A stretch of 64,000 bases of DNA from Clostridia bacterium (lineage in GTDB: Bacteria > Bacillota > Clostridia > Christensenellales > SZUA-584), in contig QKIQ01000044.1 of the NCBI GenBank assembly GCA_003249555.1, forward strand, positions 62,001 to 126,000, written 5' to 3'. Positions 16,820-24,464 of this stretch are shown piece by piece (positions within the stretch are counted from its first letter, which is position 1; every line of letters begins with the position of its first letter). Made by a program: the position numbers and the translations under genes. The notes under the pieces are model-generated. The model saw nothing but the letters and a program-made list of their open reading frames with translations. It was not told the DNA's origin and did not search any database.

Positions 16820-16853
16820 ATCGATACAGGCATATCGATAAACATATATCGAT
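16820..16853. promoter_or_regulatory. Two overlapping ATCGATA-N6-TATCGAT operators (copies 2 and 3)
   Basis: Copy 2 spans 16820-16839 and copy 3 spans 16834-16853; they share the central half-site. Both keep exactly the 7-6-7 geometry of the site at the LysR promoter. They lie about 95-125 bases upstream of the alcohol dehydrogenase start, a usual place for LysR activation. Confidence 0.75.
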
Positions 16854-16887
16854 ATGCCTTTTATATATTACCCCATATGCCGAAAGA

Positions 16888-16905
16888 TTGTTAAAATATT
16901 ATCAA
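16888..16905. promoter_or_regulatory. Probable Rex operator upstream of the alcohol dehydrogenase
   Basis: TTGTTAAAATATTATCAA matches the clostridial Rex consensus TTGTTAA-N4-TTAACAA at 13 of 14 fixed positions. It lies 41 bases before the adh start, and rex itself is the next gene downstream. Rex would release the site at high NADH/NAD+. Confidence 0.7.
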
Positions 16906-16945
16906 ATAAAACGATTTGCATTAAAGTTTATAGGAGGACAACACA

Positions 16946-18121
16946 ATGGCAAGATTCACATTACCGAGAGACCTATATTACGGCAAAGGGTCATTGGAAA
17001 TTTTAAAAACGCTTAAGGGCAAAAGAGCGATCATCGTGGTGGGAGGCGGTTCTATGAAGCGGTTTGGCTTCTTGGATAAAACCGTTGGCTACTTAAAGGA
17101 AGCGGGCATGGAAGTGGAGCTCTTTGAAAACGTTGAGCCGGATCCGTCTGTGGAGACGGTGATGCGCGGCGCACAGGCTATGCGCAAATTCCAGCCCGAT
17201 TGGATTGTATCCATCGGAGGCGGTTCGCCTATCGACGCAGCCAAAGCGATGTGGGCGTTTTACGAATATCCCGACACCACGTTTGAACAGCTAATCACGC
17301 CGTTCAGCTTTCCCGAACTGCGCCAGAAAGCCAAATTCCTTGCGATACCGTCCACATCCGGCACAGCGACCGAGGTCACGGCATTTTCCGTTATCACCGA
17401 CTACCAAAAGGGTGTGAAATACCCGCTTGCGGACTACAACATTACGCCGGATATCGCCGTGGTGGATCCCGAACTCGCGGAGACGATGCCGCCCACGCTG
17501 ACAGCCCATACAGGTATGGACGCGCTGACGCATGCGGTAGAGGCGTATGTATCCACGCTGAACTCGCCGTTTACCGATCCGCTGGCGCTTAAGGCTATCG
17601 ATATGGTGTTCGATTATCTGCCTGCTTCATATGAAGGAGACGCAAACGCGAGAGAGCAGATGCATTATGCACAGTGCCTGGCGGGTATGGCCTTTACCAA
17701 CGCGCTGCTTGGCATCGTGCACTCTATGGCACACAAGACCGGCGCGGCATTTTCTACGGGGCACATACCGCACGGCTGCGCAAACGCGATCTATCTGCCT
17801 TATGTCATCAAATTCAACGCAAAAACTGCGGCGGCACGCTACGCGGATATCGCTCGGTTCGTGGGCATTCAGGGTGATGCAGACGATGAACTGGTCGGCA
17901 AGCTATGCAGCAAAATTGATGCGTACAACGCAAAACTCGGTATCCCCAAGTCGCTTAAAGAGTTCGGCATCGATGAAGCGGAGTTTAAGAACAAGGTGAA
18001 CAATATTGCGGCACTCGCCGTGGGAGACGCGTGCACCGGTTCTAACCCAAGAGAAATCACGCCGGAACAGATGGCAAAGCTCTTGACTTGCACCTATTAC
18101 GGCACTGAAGTCGATTTTTAA
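16946..18121 (+). CDS. Iron-containing alcohol dehydrogenase
   Basis: A 391-residue group III alcohol dehydrogenase that reduces an aldehyde to an alcohol using NAD(P)H. The cofactor loop is GGGSMKRFG and IGGGSPIDAAKA. The iron ligands fall in HTGMDALTHAVEAY, HSMAHKTGA and HIPHGCANA. It is close in sequence pattern to the C-terminal half of AdhE. AGGAGGACAACACA precedes ATG 16946. Upstream are LysR-type operators and a Rex-type site, so it should respond both to an inducer and to NADH. Terminal fermentation role (ethanol or butanol) is inferred. Confidence 0.93.
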   Translation: MARFTLPRDLYYGKGSLEILKTLKGKRAIIVVGGGSMKRFGFLDKTVGYLKEAGMEVELFENVEPDPSVETVMRGAQAMRKFQPDWIVSIGGGSPIDAAKAMWAFYEYPDTTFEQLITPFSFPELRQKAKFLAIPSTSGTATEVTAFSVITDYQKGVKYPLADYNITPDIAVVDPELAETMPPTLTAHTGMDALTHAVEAYVSTLNSPFTDPLALKAIDMVFDYLPASYEGDANAREQMHYAQCLAGMAFTNALLGIVHSMAHKTGAAFSTGHIPHGCANAIYLPYVIKFNAKTAAARYADIARFVGIQGDADDELVGKLCSKIDAYNAKLGIPKSLKEFGIDEAEFKNKVNNIAALAVGDACTGSNPREITPEQMAKLLTCTYYGTEVDF

Positions 18122-18183
18122 AGAACGCAAGGCGGTGCGGTTTACCGCGCCGCCCTGCACAAAAAAGATTGGAGGCAGCGCCC

Positions 18184-18825
18184 ATGAATCCGGTATCCAG
18201 ACAAACACTCAAACGTATGCCGCATTATCTGAGTTATTTAAAATCGCTGCCTAATGATCGGCCCGCTTATATTTCCGCCACAGTCATCGCGGCAGAACTT
18301 GGGCTCAATCAGGTGCAGGTACGCAAAGACCTCGCCGCTGTCAGCGGGGGAGGCAAGCCAAAAGTGGGCTATGCGGTGCTATCGCTGATTGAGGACATTG
18401 AAAAGTATTTGGGCTGTGGAGACACCAACAGTGCCGTGATTGTGGGAGCGGGGAGCCTTGGTATGGCGTTGATGAGCTACGAAGGTTTTTCAGACTACGG
18501 ACTGAATATCGTCGCTGCGTTTGATACCAATCCTCAATTGACGGGAAAAGACGCACACGGCAAGACGATATTTCCTATGCCCAAGCTCGATGATCTTTGT
18601 GAGCGTCTGGGTGTGCATATCGGCATCATCGCGGTGCCCGCGCAGTCTGCGCAGGGCGTGTGCGACAAGCTCATAAAAAGTGGCATCCGTGCGATATGGA
18701 ATTTCGCGCCCGTGTATCTAAACGTGCCGCAAAATGTGATTTTACAGCATGAAAATATGGCGGTGTCACTCTCGGTGCTTTCCAAGCATTTATCCGAGCT
18801 GATACACGCGGGAGAAAACCACTGA
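18184..18825 (+). CDS. rex: Redox-sensing transcriptional repressor Rex
   Basis: A 213-residue repressor that senses NADH/NAD+. The N-terminal winged helix (to ~80) contains GLNQVQVRKDLA, and the Rossmann domain starts at VIVGAGSLGMAL. The C-terminal helix used in domain-swapped dimers is present. ATG 18184 has GGAGG nine bases upstream. It follows the alcohol dehydrogenase by 62 bases and precedes the hydrogenase operon, both typical Rex targets. Confidence 0.94.
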   Translation: MNPVSRQTLKRMPHYLSYLKSLPNDRPAYISATVIAAELGLNQVQVRKDLAAVSGGGKPKVGYAVLSLIEDIEKYLGCGDTNSAVIVGAGSLGMALMSYEGFSDYGLNIVAAFDTNPQLTGKDAHGKTIFPMPKLDDLCERLGVHIGIIAVPAQSAQGVCDKLIKSGIRAIWNFAPVYLNVPQNVILQHENMAVSLSVLSKHLSELIHAGENH

Positions 18826-18868
18826 AATAAGCTATCCCTCAGCCTGGCCTGCCAAACGAAAACAGCTC

Positions 18869-18892
18869 TGGATCAAAACATCCAATTTTTTT
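18869..18892 (+). terminator. Short terminator between rex and the hydrogenase operon
   Basis: TGGAT-CAAAAC-ATCCA with a run of seven T. It is enclosed by a longer possible stem (18851-18867 with 18911-18921), so it could also be part of a leader structure. Confidence 0.55.
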
Positions 18893-18967
18893 ATCAGTAG
18901 CCTGTTAGTAAGCTGTTTGGCCGGTCGGGCCATTCATATAAACATGAGAACGGTGAGGAGGAATCCA

Positions 18968-19249
18968 ATGAAAATCGATGTGTGTGTGGGCAGCTCCTGC
19001 CACTTAAAAGGTTCATATAGGATTATCGAGCTGTTCAAAAAGCATCTGAAAGAAAACAACTTGACCGAATCGGTGGAGCTGAAAGCCGCTTTTTGCTTGG
19101 GGCGCTGTACCAGCGGCGTAACAGTAAGAATAGACAACGAGATTATATGTAGTGTCTGTGCGGAAAACTTCCTGCAATTTTTTGACACCCATGTGCTGAA
19201 AAACAGCAAAAAAGCGCCAACAAAAGGCGAAGAGCAGGAGACACCATGA
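18968..19249 (+). CDS. Small thioredoxin-like [2Fe-2S] protein (first copy)
   Basis: A 93-residue protein with four cysteines in CVGSSCHLKG and FCLGRC, the pattern of thioredoxin-fold [2Fe-2S] ferredoxins related to the NuoE/HydC subunit. It likely carries electrons within the hydrogenase system. ATG 18968 follows GAGGAGGAATCC. It overlaps the sensory hydrogenase gene by four bases. A close paralogue (26161-26412) closes the same operon. Confidence 0.82.
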   Translation: MKIDVCVGSSCHLKGSYRIIELFKKHLKENNLTESVELKAAFCLGRCTSGVTVRIDNEIICSVCAENFLQFFDTHVLKNSKKAPTKGEEQETP

Positions 19250-20922
19250 ACGAATATATGAAGCTCAAAAAATCTAACTGCAAGAACTGCTACAAGTGTA
19301 TTCGGCGCTGTCCCGTCAAATCCATCTCCTTCTCCAGCAATCAAGCACAGATTGTGGGCGAGGAATGTGTGCTTTGCGGACAGTGTTTTGTGGTATGCCC
19401 GCAGAATGCCAAGGAGATCCGCAACGATATTGAAATGGCCAAAGCGCTCATTGAGAGCGGCGTACCGGTATATGCGAGCATTGCGCCGTCCTTTGTGGCG
19501 AACTACGAAGGGATGACGATCGCTTCAATGCAAAAGGCGCTTAATAGCTTGGGATTCAGCGGCGCGGAGGAAACGGCGCTGGGCGCCACTATGGTCAAAA
19601 AACGCTACGATGAGATGGTTGACGAAGCGAAAGAGAGCGTGCTCATTTCATCGTGCTGCCATACGGTGAATCTGCTTATACAAAAGCATTATCCCGAAGC
19701 GGTCTGCCATATCGCGCAGGTGGCATCGCCCATGATGGCGCACTGTCAGAGCATAAAAAAGCGGCATCCTCAGGCAAAAACGGTGTTTATCGGGCCTTGC
19801 ATATCCAAGAAAGCCGAAGCGGAGGCTTATCCGGGCGCAGTGGACTGTGTGCTCACTTTTGAGGAATTAACTGAGTGGCTTAAAGAACGCAGTGTCACGC
19901 TTGAAACCATGCCTGATGATAACGTGCAAGGCCGCGCCCGTTTATTCCCAACAGCGGGCGGTATATTGAATACCATGGAGAAGCGCAATCCCGATTACAG
20001 CTATATCAGTATAGATGGTATGGACAACTGCCTTGCCGCACTCAAGGATATCGTGGACGGCAAGCTGTCCCGTTGCTTTATCGAGATGTCCGCGTGCGCG
20101 GGTAGCTGCATCGGCGGTCCCGGTATGGAGAAAAACCGCCGCGCCCCTGTGAGCGAATATGTGGCAGTGCACCGTTACGCAGGGAGAGAGGATTTCGCTG
20201 TCACAATGCCAGACGCAAAGGAGCTCGAAAAAAGAATCGGCTATATAGGTCTGCATCGTCAGATGCCGGGCGGCAGCGCCATCGAGGAGGTGCTGCGCCG
20301 CATGGGAAAAACGCGTCCCGAGCATGAGCTGAACTGCGGCACCTGCGGCTACAACACGTGCCGCGAAAAAGCGGTCGCCGTATTGCTTGGCAAAGCTGAT
20401 TTGTCGATGTGTTTGCCGTTTCTTAAAGAGAGAGCCGAGTCTTTCTCCAATAACATCATCAGCAACACGCCCAACGGCATTGTCGTGCTCAACGAAAAAC
20501 TTGAAGTACAGCAGGTGAACAGTGCCGCTTGCCGGATCATGAACGTGAACGACAGCCACGATGTGCTGGGTGAACAGGTGCAGCGCATACTCGATCCTCA
20601 GGTGTTTTATGAGGTGTTGCAAAGCGGCGCGAATGTTTATAACAAGCGCGTTTATCTTGCGGAATACAGGCGATATGTGGAGCAGACGGTGGTATTCGAT
20701 GAAAGCTACCATATACTGATCGGATTTATGCGTGATGTGACGGAGGAAGAGCTTTCGCGCGGGAAAAAAGAGGACATCAGCCGCCGCACCATCGCGATTA
20801 CCGACAAAGTGATTGAAAAGCAAATGCGCACCGTTCAGGAGATCGCGTCGCTGCTTGGCGAAACAACGGCGGAGACAAAAATTGCGCTGACCAGGCTCAA
20901 GGAGTCGCTTTTCGATGAATAA
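19246..20922 (+). CDS. Putative sensory [FeFe] hydrogenase with PAS domain (HydS-type)
   Basis: A 558-residue cytosolic iron-sulfur protein. Two [4Fe-4S] ferredoxin motifs come first (Cys12-15-18-22 and 41-44-47-51). The H-cluster domain has SSCCH at 136-139, IGPCISKK at 182-189 and EMSACAGSC at 280-288, so the four cluster cysteines remain while the catalytic consensus around them (TSCCPAW, MPCxxK, EVMACPGGC) has drifted. A four-cysteine [4Fe-4S] domain follows (Cys364, 367, 372, 389), then a PAS domain (~400-500) and a helical end. This is the architecture of H2-sensing hydrogenases. It overlaps the phosphatase gene by eight bases. Confidence 0.85.
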   Translation: MNEYMKLKKSNCKNCYKCIRRCPVKSISFSSNQAQIVGEECVLCGQCFVVCPQNAKEIRNDIEMAKALIESGVPVYASIAPSFVANYEGMTIASMQKALNSLGFSGAEETALGATMVKKRYDEMVDEAKESVLISSCCHTVNLLIQKHYPEAVCHIAQVASPMMAHCQSIKKRHPQAKTVFIGPCISKKAEAEAYPGAVDCVLTFEELTEWLKERSVTLETMPDDNVQGRARLFPTAGGILNTMEKRNPDYSYISIDGMDNCLAALKDIVDGKLSRCFIEMSACAGSCIGGPGMEKNRRAPVSEYVAVHRYAGREDFAVTMPDAKELEKRIGYIGLHRQMPGGSAIEEVLRRMGKTRPEHELNCGTCGYNTCREKAVAVLLGKADLSMCLPFLKERAESFSNNIISNTPNGIVVLNEKLEVQQVNSAACRIMNVNDSHDVLGEQVQRILDPQVFYEVLQSGANVYNKRVYLAEYRRYVEQTVVFDESYHILIGFMRDVTEEELSRGKKEDISRRTIAITDKVIEKQMRTVQEIASLLGETTAETKIALTRLKESLFDE

Positions 20923-22087
20923 TCTGTGGACAGATATCGGCTATCACAGCCTGAATAAACATGGCGAGCAGATATGCGGAGACCATATCGACGTGGTGCA
21001 TCAGGATGACGAATCCGTTGTGGTGGTGCTGGCGGACGGTCTTGGCAGCGGTGTAAAAGCGAATATACTCTCCACGCTGACAGCAAAGATTATATCGACA
21101 ATGATGGCACAATCGATGCCGATTGAGGATTGCGTGGAAACGCTGGCTGCCACGCTGCCAGTGTGCAAAACGCGCCAGATCGCATATTCGACATTTACGA
21201 TTATCCGCGTAACGGATAACCGTGAAGCGGAGATTATCCAATATGACAACCCGCATGTGGTGCTGTTGCGCAGCGGCAAACCTGTCGATTTCCCCGAAAC
21301 CGCGATGGAGATTGCGGGCAAGACGATATACAAATCGCGCATTGAGATAGGCGAGGATGACGCGCTTATCGCGTTCAGTGACGGCGCGGTACACGCGGGC
21401 GTGGGTAAAACGCTCAACTTTGGATGGCAGAGGGGCAACATTGTTTCGTATATGGAAACGATGTACGAGCGCGGCTATACCGCCAAGGCGCTGACCTCGG
21501 TGCTGCTGGATCAGTGCAACAGGCTTTATGAGGGCGAGCCGGGCGACGACGCGACGGTCTGCACCATTAAGATCCGCCCGAGAAAGCCCATGAATCTGCT
21601 GATCGGTCCGCCGGCGAATACTGACGATGTGAGCAAAATGATGGCACTTTTTTTCTCCAAGGAAGGTCAGCACATCGTCTGCGGCGGCACAACGTCTACG
21701 CTGGCAGCGCAGCATCTTGGGGAGACGATGCAGCCGCTGCTTGAATACCCCGACCCCGAGGTGCCGCCCATCGCGAAAATCAGGGGCATCGATCTCGTGA
21801 CAGAGGGGGTTATTACCATTAACAAGGTGTTGACCTACGCGCAGGATTACATAAACGGAAGCCGATGCTTTCTTGATTTTGAAAAAAAGAAAGACGGTGC
21901 GTCGCGCATTGCGCGTATGCTTTTTGAGGAAGCCACGGATATCAACTTTTTTGTGGGCCGTGCGGTGAATCCTGCGCATCAGAACCCCGATCTGCCCATC
22001 GGTTTCAGCATCAAAATGCGGCTGATCGATCGGCTGTCGGAGTGCCTTAAAGCAATGGGTAAAAAAATCAAAGTCAGTTATTTTTAG
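20915..22087 (+). CDS. SpoIIE-type PP2C phosphatase paired with the sensory hydrogenase
   Basis: A 390-residue serine/threonine phosphatase of the SpoIIE/PP2C group. Metal-binding acidic motifs are seen in ADGLGSGVKA and FSDGAVHAG, with GDDATVCTI near the end of the phosphatase domain (~residue 220). The remaining 170 residues (MNLLIGPPANTDD onward) are a separate domain that I do not recognise. It overlaps the HydS-like gene by eight bases, so they are translationally coupled. Such phosphatases probably relay the H2 signal to an anti-sigma or anti-anti-sigma protein; none is encoded here. Confidence 0.83.
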   Translation: MNNLWTDIGYHSLNKHGEQICGDHIDVVHQDDESVVVVLADGLGSGVKANILSTLTAKIISTMMAQSMPIEDCVETLAATLPVCKTRQIAYSTFTIIRVTDNREAEIIQYDNPHVVLLRSGKPVDFPETAMEIAGKTIYKSRIEIGEDDALIAFSDGAVHAGVGKTLNFGWQRGNIVSYMETMYERGYTAKALTSVLLDQCNRLYEGEPGDDATVCTIKIRPRKPMNLLIGPPANTDDVSKMMALFFSKEGQHIVCGGTTSTLAAQHLGETMQPLLEYPDPEVPPIAKIRGIDLVTEGVITINKVLTYAQDYINGSRCFLDFEKKKDGASRIARMLFEEATDINFFVGRAVNPAHQNPDLPIGFSIKMRLIDRLSECLKAMGKKIKVSYF

Positions 22088-22108
22088 TATTGATATAAAG
22101 GAGACCCT

Positions 22109-22597
22109 ATGAACAACGTTTTTGATTATTCGGTTGTCGAGCGTATTCTAAACGCTCACGGGCGTGAGCCAAGGGCCATCATCGCGGTGCTGCAAGGCAT
22201 TCAGGAGCATTACCGCTATCTGCCGCGTGAGGTGTTTGCCTATCTCTCAAGGCAAATTGGCGTGAGTGAGGCGCGTATTTACAGCGTGGCCACGTTTTAT
22301 GAGAATTTCTCTCTGGAGCCCAAGGGCAAATATGTGATCAAGATCTGTGACGGCACCGCCTGCCATGTGAGAAAATCCGTATCGCTTTTGGAGCGGCTTT
22401 ACAGCGACCTTAGCTTGTCTAAAGAAAAAGCCACCACTGACGACCTGCTTTTTACCGTGGAGACGGTGTCCTGCCTCGGCGCGTGCGGTCTTGCGCCGGT
22501 GTTGACCGTCAACGACAAGGTGTATCCGGCAATGACTCCCGACAAAGCCACGCAGCTCATCAATAGCTTAAAGGAGGGTGAAGCACATGCTGAATAA
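22109..22597 (+). CDS. hydC: Bifurcating hydrogenase subunit HydC (NuoE-like, [2Fe-2S])
   Basis: A 162-residue subunit homologous to the 24-kDa NuoE subunit. The [2Fe-2S] ligands are CDGTAC and CLGAC. It has a strong AAAGGAG site and overlaps HydB by 11 bases. With HydB and HydA it forms a trimeric NADH/ferredoxin-linked [FeFe] hydrogenase. Confidence 0.93.
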   Translation: MNNVFDYSVVERILNAHGREPRAIIAVLQGIQEHYRYLPREVFAYLSRQIGVSEARIYSVATFYENFSLEPKGKYVIKICDGTACHVRKSVSLLERLYSDLSLSKEKATTDDLLFTVETVSCLGACGLAPVLTVNDKVYPAMTPDKATQLINSLKEGEAHAE

Positions 22598-24461
22598 CCG
22601 ACATGATCTGACTAAGACCCGCGACACATACACCCGCGCACTGGCGGCAGAAGAACAAAAGATACTGGTTTGCGCGGGTACGGGCTGCGTCGCCAGCGGC
22701 TCGTTAGATATTTATGACAGACTTCATGCGCTTATGAAAGAGCGCGGTATCCCCTGCGAGGTGCTTTTGCAGGAGGAGCCGCATGAAAAAAAAGTGGGTC
22801 TTAAAAAGAGCGGCTGCCACGGCTTTTGCGAAATGGGTCCGCTTGTGCTGATTGAGCCACAAGGGTTTTTATATACAAAAGTGAAGCTTGAGGACTGCGA
22901 AGAAATCATTGAAAAAACCATTCGGCGCGGCGAGCTTATTGAGCGGCTTGCGTACAAGAATGACGGCAAGGCATACCCCAAGCACGATGAAATTCCGTTT
23001 TATCAAAAGCAAACGCGCCTGGTGCTGGAGCACTGCGGCCGTATCGACGCGACATCAATAAACGAGTATTTGGGCACGGGCGGTTATGCGGCGCTGGAAA
23101 AGGCGTTGTTTGATATGACGGGAGATGAGGTGATCGACCAGATCAGCGCGTCGAATCTGCGCGGCCGCGGGGGCGGCGGATTCCCTACGGGGCGCAAATG
23201 GGCACAGGTGAAGCGCCAGCAGACAGCTCAGAAATACATCGTGTGTAACGGTGATGAGGGAGACCCCGGCGCGTTTATGGACAGAAGCGTCATGGAGGGT
23301 GATCCCCATAGGATGCTTGAAGGCATGATGATCGCGGGCTATGCGTGCGGCGCGACACAAGGCTACATATACGTGCGTGCGGAATATCCGCTTGCGGTGA
23401 GCCGCCTGAAAAACGCGATTGAAGAAGCCGCCGCTTGCGGACTGCTGGGCGACAATATTTTGGGCACAGATTTTTGTTTCCATCTGCACATCAACCGCGG
23501 CGCGGGCGCTTTCGTGTGCGGTGAGGGCAGCGCGCTCACCGCGTCAATCGAGGGCAAACGTGGCATGCCGCGCGTAAAACCGCCGCGCACTGTGGAACAT
23601 GGGCTTTTTGATATGCCGACCGTGCTTAATAACGTGGAGACGTTTGCGAACGTGACGCTGATTATCTCAAACGGCGCGGACTGGTATAAAAGCATCGGGC
23701 CGGAAAAGAGCCCCGGCACAAAGGCGTTTGCGCTCACGGGCAACATCAAAAACACCGGACTTATCGAGGTGCCGATGGGAACGACGCTCCGTGAGGTGAT
23801 TTTTGATGTGGGCGGCGGCATGCGCGACGGCAGCGCGTTCAAAGCGGTGCAGATTGGCGGACCGTCGGGCGGATGCCTGACAAAAGCGGATCTTGACCTG
23901 CCGCTGGATTTTGACTCGCTTAAAAAAGCGGGCGCGATGATCGGCTCAGGCGGGCTCGTGGTGCTGGATGAAGGCACATGCATGGTGGAGGTCGCGCGGT
24001 TTTTCATGGATTTTACACAGAATGAATCGTGCGGCAAATGCGTGCCGTGCCGCGAGGGCACACGGCGCATGCTGGAGATACTTGAGCGCATCGTGGCGGG
24101 AGACGGGCGTGAAGGCGATATCGAGCTGCTCTTAGAACTGGCCGATACCATCTCGGCGACGGCGCTGTGCGGACTTGGCAAAACGGCAGCGTTCCCCGTG
24201 GTGAGCACGCTGAAAAGCTTTCGAGAGGAATACGAGGCGCATATATTTGAAAAACGCTGTCCGGCGGGCAGCTGCGCCAAATTGAAGCAGATAACGATTG
24301 ATGCGGCGCTGTGCAAGGGTTGCTCGAAGTGCGCCAAAGTGTGCCCTGTGGGCGCGATATCCGGGCAGATCAAGCAGACGTTCACTATCAACGCGGCAAA
24401 ATGTATCAAATGCGGAGCCTGTGTGGACGCATGCCCGTTCCATGCGATCAAGGAGGCGTAA
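22587..24461 (+). CDS. hydB: Bifurcating hydrogenase subunit HydB (NuoF-like, FMN/NADH)
   Basis: A 624-residue flavoprotein subunit. Order of domains: N-terminal thioredoxin-like [2Fe-2S] (CAGTGC, SGCHGFC), the FMN/NADH Nuo51 domain with GRGGGGFPTG and GDEGDPGAFMD, the [4Fe-4S] motif SCGKCVPCREG, and a C-terminal pair of ferredoxin clusters (CKGCSKCAKVC, CIKCGACVDAC). NADH and reduced ferredoxin exchange electrons here. ATG 22587 is chosen for the AAGGAGGG site; an earlier GTG falls in that site. Confidence 0.94.
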   Translation: MLNNRHDLTKTRDTYTRALAAEEQKILVCAGTGCVASGSLDIYDRLHALMKERGIPCEVLLQEEPHEKKVGLKKSGCHGFCEMGPLVLIEPQGFLYTKVKLEDCEEIIEKTIRRGELIERLAYKNDGKAYPKHDEIPFYQKQTRLVLEHCGRIDATSINEYLGTGGYAALEKALFDMTGDEVIDQISASNLRGRGGGGFPTGRKWAQVKRQQTAQKYIVCNGDEGDPGAFMDRSVMEGDPHRMLEGMMIAGYACGATQGYIYVRAEYPLAVSRLKNAIEEAAACGLLGDNILGTDFCFHLHINRGAGAFVCGEGSALTASIEGKRGMPRVKPPRTVEHGLFDMPTVLNNVETFANVTLIISNGADWYKSIGPEKSPGTKAFALTGNIKNTGLIEVPMGTTLREVIFDVGGGMRDGSAFKAVQIGGPSGGCLTKADLDLPLDFDSLKKAGAMIGSGGLVVLDEGTCMVEVARFFMDFTQNESCGKCVPCREGTRRMLEILERIVAGDGREGDIELLLELADTISATALCGLGKTAAFPVVSTLKSFREEYEAHIFEKRCPAGSCAKLKQITIDAALCKGCSKCAKVCPVGAISGQIKQTFTINAAKCIKCGACVDACPFHAIKEA

Positions 24462-24464
24462 AAC

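Noticed and set aside
15758-16853. CRISPR or transposon-end repeats
   Set aside because: The three ATCGATA palindromes sit at promoters with fixed inner geometry and no spacers, transposase or target duplication, so they fit operators.
20897-21979. 360-codon minus-strand frame
   Set aside because: Antisense to the phosphatase gene, low-complexity Arg/His-rich product and no ribosome site.
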